Notes under the pieces: generated by a model
Database searches by the model: none
Seen by the model: only the letters and a program-made list of their open reading frames with translations
What the model was told of the DNA's origin: nothing
In this document: piece after piece, positions 62,135 through 64,000 of the stretch
Position numbering within the stretch: position 1 is the stretch's first letter
Layout of the letters: each line of letters opens with the position of its first letter
Position numbers and translations under genes: made by a program
Assembly (NCBI GenBank): GCA_018266215.1
Contig: JAFEAV010000019.1
Coordinates: forward strand, 29,549-93,548
Source: Cyanobacteria bacterium SZAS LIN-3
GTDB taxonomy: Bacteria; Cyanobacteriota; Vampirovibrionia; Obscuribacterales; Obscuribacteraceae
Reading direction: 5' to 3'
Length of the DNA stretch: 64,000 nt

Positions 62135-63685
62135 CTACTTCCTCTCCCCTGCAGTGCTGTCCACTGTCAGCATTTGCGGGGGAGTAGCGTCGGGTGTGTA
62201 GAAAAGTTCGATTCGCACCAGTTTATTCGTGCCTGCTTCCATCTCGTATTTGGCAAATGGCGGCAGCTTTTCGCCGCGATGACTGACCAGATGATAGTAG
62301 TGGCCCGGGCTGGTGAACTTGCCGCTGCCGTCGGCCACGCTTACTTTGATCACACCGCGGAAGAAGACTCGCTTATTTTCTTCTCTGTAATAGCTGAGCT
62401 TGTTCTCGCGTTTATCGGTCTTAAGTGGCGTCGACAAAGCGATATCGACAAAGCGCGATTGCTTGCAATGGTTTACCAGTTTTAAATCAACTTGATAGTG
62501 AACACAGTAATTACCATGCGCCGCATAGGCACTGGTCGGATAGCGCTTCAGCAGTGGCGCTGCCTGCACCTCACCGGTGCCCATGGTGCCCTGTTCCACC
62601 GAGCTTATCGGATAGGCCAGAGCGAGAGTCTTTTGCGGTTCAAGCGTGATAGTGCGAGCAGCCGTATAGTTTGCCCCAATCTGCACCCCCGATACACGGC
62701 CGTAAACTATGCTCTGTTTGCTGTGCGGTACAGTCGGCAATTTTTTATCGCCTTCGCGCGGGCCGGCAAGGCCGCCCTGATCGCACAGTTTGACCAGCGT
62801 AGTCAATCGTTCATGGGACGGCTTCTCGTGCAAACCGGCAACACTGCCGGTGGTGCCTTCTCTGGACAGCGCAATCATATTGTCCAGCGCGCCCTCAGGA
62901 TGCCAGATCCCGTGCTCGTCGTTTTCCTTCGCCGATTCCCGGGCAAAAGTGGCAAGCAGGGCGAATTGCAGTGGCTTGCTGGCATTGGCGCAGGCGTAGT
63001 ATGTGCGACCGTTCAAAGTGGAGACCGGTCCGTATACCTTGATTGGCAACTCGGTAACAAGGGCGTAGGAGCGAGGGGCGACGCTCATTGTGAAAGGCTC
63101 GGCCAGGTCGGCCTTGCCCCGCACGTAATCTGATACCACCCGATCTCCCTGACCGGCATAGACTTTACCCTGATCGTCTTCCACCAGCGGAGGGATGGTA
63201 TAGACCGGGGCATCAGGCTGGCTGACATAACTGGCCAGGCTATTAAAAGTGAGGATGGCTTTGCTGAAACCAGGATTAAAAACCAGCATGCTTACCGTCA
63301 AAACCTGACGCGCCGATTTGTCTTCCTGCTTGTTGATGTGATGAAAAAATATTGAAAAAGGACCCTTTACCGCGTACTTCAGGTGCGCTTCCGGATGTCC
63401 GGTTTCAAACGGATCAAGTGTCGAGAGCAGAATCCCTTCGCCCGGCACGATTTCCGGCGAATTGGAATTAAGCACCGGTATCTTATCCAATTTTCCTTTT
63501 AATGGCCTGATGTCGTAGTCGATGGCATAGGTTTCGGGTTTAGGCTCGGCCTTTTCCTGGGCCTCCACTGCCCGCGCTCCGACACCGGCAAGACTACCGC
63601 AGGCCGCCAATGCCGACAAAAGTGAGCAAATTACAGGATGGCGCCGGGTAAATTTATGCGCCGAGTTCGGGATGCCGTTTTTCAT
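62135..63685 (-). CDS. DUF3370-family secreted protein
   Basis: A signal peptide at the N-terminus (ICSLLSALAACGSLAGVGARA) precedes a 480-residue body that matches DUF3370: DIRPLKGKLDKIPVLNSNSPE, VPGEGILLSTLDPFETGHPEAHL, SIFFHHINKQ, VFNPGFSKAILTFNSLASYVSQPDAP, and later NYTAARTITLEPQ and VHYQVDLKLVN. The family is known mainly from Cyanobacteria and its function is unknown. It converges on the Gly/Tyr/His-rich gene with 1 base between stops and diverges from the ferrochelatase gene. Confidence 0.85.
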   Translation of the reverse strand: MKNGIPNSAHKFTRRHPVICSLLSALAACGSLAGVGARAVEAQEKAEPKPETYAIDYDIRPLKGKLDKIPVLNSNSPEIVPGEGILLSTLDPFETGHPEAHLKYAVKGPFSIFFHHINKQEDKSARQVLTVSMLVFNPGFSKAILTFNSLASYVSQPDAPVYTIPPLVEDDQGKVYAGQGDRVVSDYVRGKADLAEPFTMSVAPRSYALVTELPIKVYGPVSTLNGRTYYACANASKPLQFALLATFARESAKENDEHGIWHPEGALDNMIALSREGTTGSVAGLHEKPSHERLTTLVKLCDQGGLAGPREGDKKLPTVPHSKQSIVYGRVSGVQIGANYTAARTITLEPQKTLALAYPISSVEQGTMGTGEVQAAPLLKRYPTSAYAAHGNYCVHYQVDLKLVNHCKQSRFVDIALSTPLKTDKRENKLSYYREENKRVFFRGVIKVSVADGSGKFTSPGHYYHLVSHRGEKLPPFAKYEMEAGTNKLVRIELFYTPDATPPQMLTVDSTAGERK

Positions 63686-63796
63686 GACATGATTTTAACG
63701 GATCAGAGGCCTTATGATCGTTCACGGTGCGTTCATACCGGGCGAGCCATGATTTAGGCTGAGGTTATATCCAAAATCCATAGAGTGAGTTCCACT

Positions 63797-64000
63797 ATGT
63801 CTTCATCTCCCTACGATGCAATTCTGTTTCTTTCCTTCGGCGGACCCGAGGGGATGGACGATGTTATGCCATTTCTGGCGAACGTACTGCGCGGCAAAAA
63901 TGTCCCCGAAAGCCGCATGAAGGAAGTGGCTCACCACTATGAACAGTTTGGCGGAGTCAGCCCCATCAATGGTCAAAACCGCGAACTGATCCGTAAGCTG
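63797..64000 (+). CDS. hemH: Ferrochelatase, 5' end only
   Basis: The ATG at 63797 opens a frame that runs off the window after 68 codons. The visible N-terminus ([42 protein letters not shown]) matches ferrochelatases; the FGGVSPING motif is shared with both proto- and coproporphyrin ferrochelatases. The enzyme inserts Fe2+ into the porphyrin at the end of haem synthesis. The form resembles the coproporphyrin type found in Gram-positive bacteria, but the diagnostic parts lie outside the window. Confidence 0.88.
   Translation, partial: MSSSPYDAILFLSFGGPEGMDDVMPFLANVLRGKNVPESRMKEVAHHYEQFGGVSPINGQNRELIRKL

Overview
The window is a chromosomal segment with about 45 protein genes and no rRNA, tRNA, insertion sequence or CRISPR array that I could see. 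Base composition is mid-range and fairly even. The gene content suggests a diderm, non-photosynthetic relative of the Cyanobacteria, possibly of the Vampirovibrionia/Obscuribacterales type. Supporting points are a DUF3370 protein (a family known mainly from Cyanobacteria), a minC-minD-minE-rodA block, an exosortase, a giant beta-solenoid adhesin, several Ser/Thr kinases fused to membrane or TPR regions, Sel1 and TPR proteins, isocitrate lyase, and no photosynthesis gene. The lineage is an inference, not a proof.

Layout. 1-2.8 kb: two overlapping paralogous membrane Ser/Thr kinases. 2.8-6.7 kb (minus): an exosortase and its probable dedicated VIT-domain substrate. 6.8-9.4 kb: a Sel1-repeat protein with a degenerate hydrolase domain, then a remnant of a second hydrolase. 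9.5-13.9 kb: a secreted GH3 glucosidase, a PPC-domain protein, a secreted unknown and an EF-hand protein. 13.95-22.4 kb (minus): a tightly packed six-gene cluster (UbiA-like prenyltransferase, PEP-synthase/rifampin-phosphotransferase-like enzyme, BtaA-like aminocarboxypropyl transferase, dolichol/phytol-kinase-like protein, GNAT-like protein, OleC-like acyl ligase). It looks like a pathway for an unusual lipid and is my main candidate for an undescribed system.

22.7-24.7 kb: small membrane proteins and a His-rich multi-pass protein. 24.9-32.9 kb: a 2644-residue adhesin with an embedded GH17-like glycosidase domain and a C-terminal FecR-like domain. 32.9-34.5 kb: a 2OG-Fe(II) oxygenase and an unknown. 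34.5-37.9 kb (minus): minC-minD-minE-rodA, for division-site placement and cell elongation. 38.2-39.7 kb: a MeaB-type GTPase and a coiled-coil protein. 39.9-42.3 kb: nagA and a protein built of GspE-N-like repeats.

42.5-50.3 kb (plus): a co-directional run of TPR protein, zinc-ribbon kinase, sodium/solute symporter, NagZ, DUF2156 acyl/aminoacyl-transferase and alpha/beta hydrolase. With nagA it suggests amino-sugar or peptidoglycan recycling and envelope modification. 50.3-54.6 kb: a DUF429 protein, two exported or anchored unknowns, a catalytically degenerate E2-like acyltransferase and a CheY-like receiver. 54.6-56.0 kb: isocitrate lyase, preceded by a long intergenic region with a 22-bp direct repeat. 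56.6-62.1 kb: an SF1 helicase-like ATPase, a lipase-maturation-factor-like membrane protein and two secreted proteins, one rich in Gly/Tyr/His. 62.1-64 kb: DUF3370 and the 5' end of a ferrochelatase gene cut by the window edge.

Several starts were moved inward from the longest reading frame because a Shine-Dalgarno-like sequence and a signal peptide, domain start or neighbouring stop fit better. TTG and GTG starts appear common.
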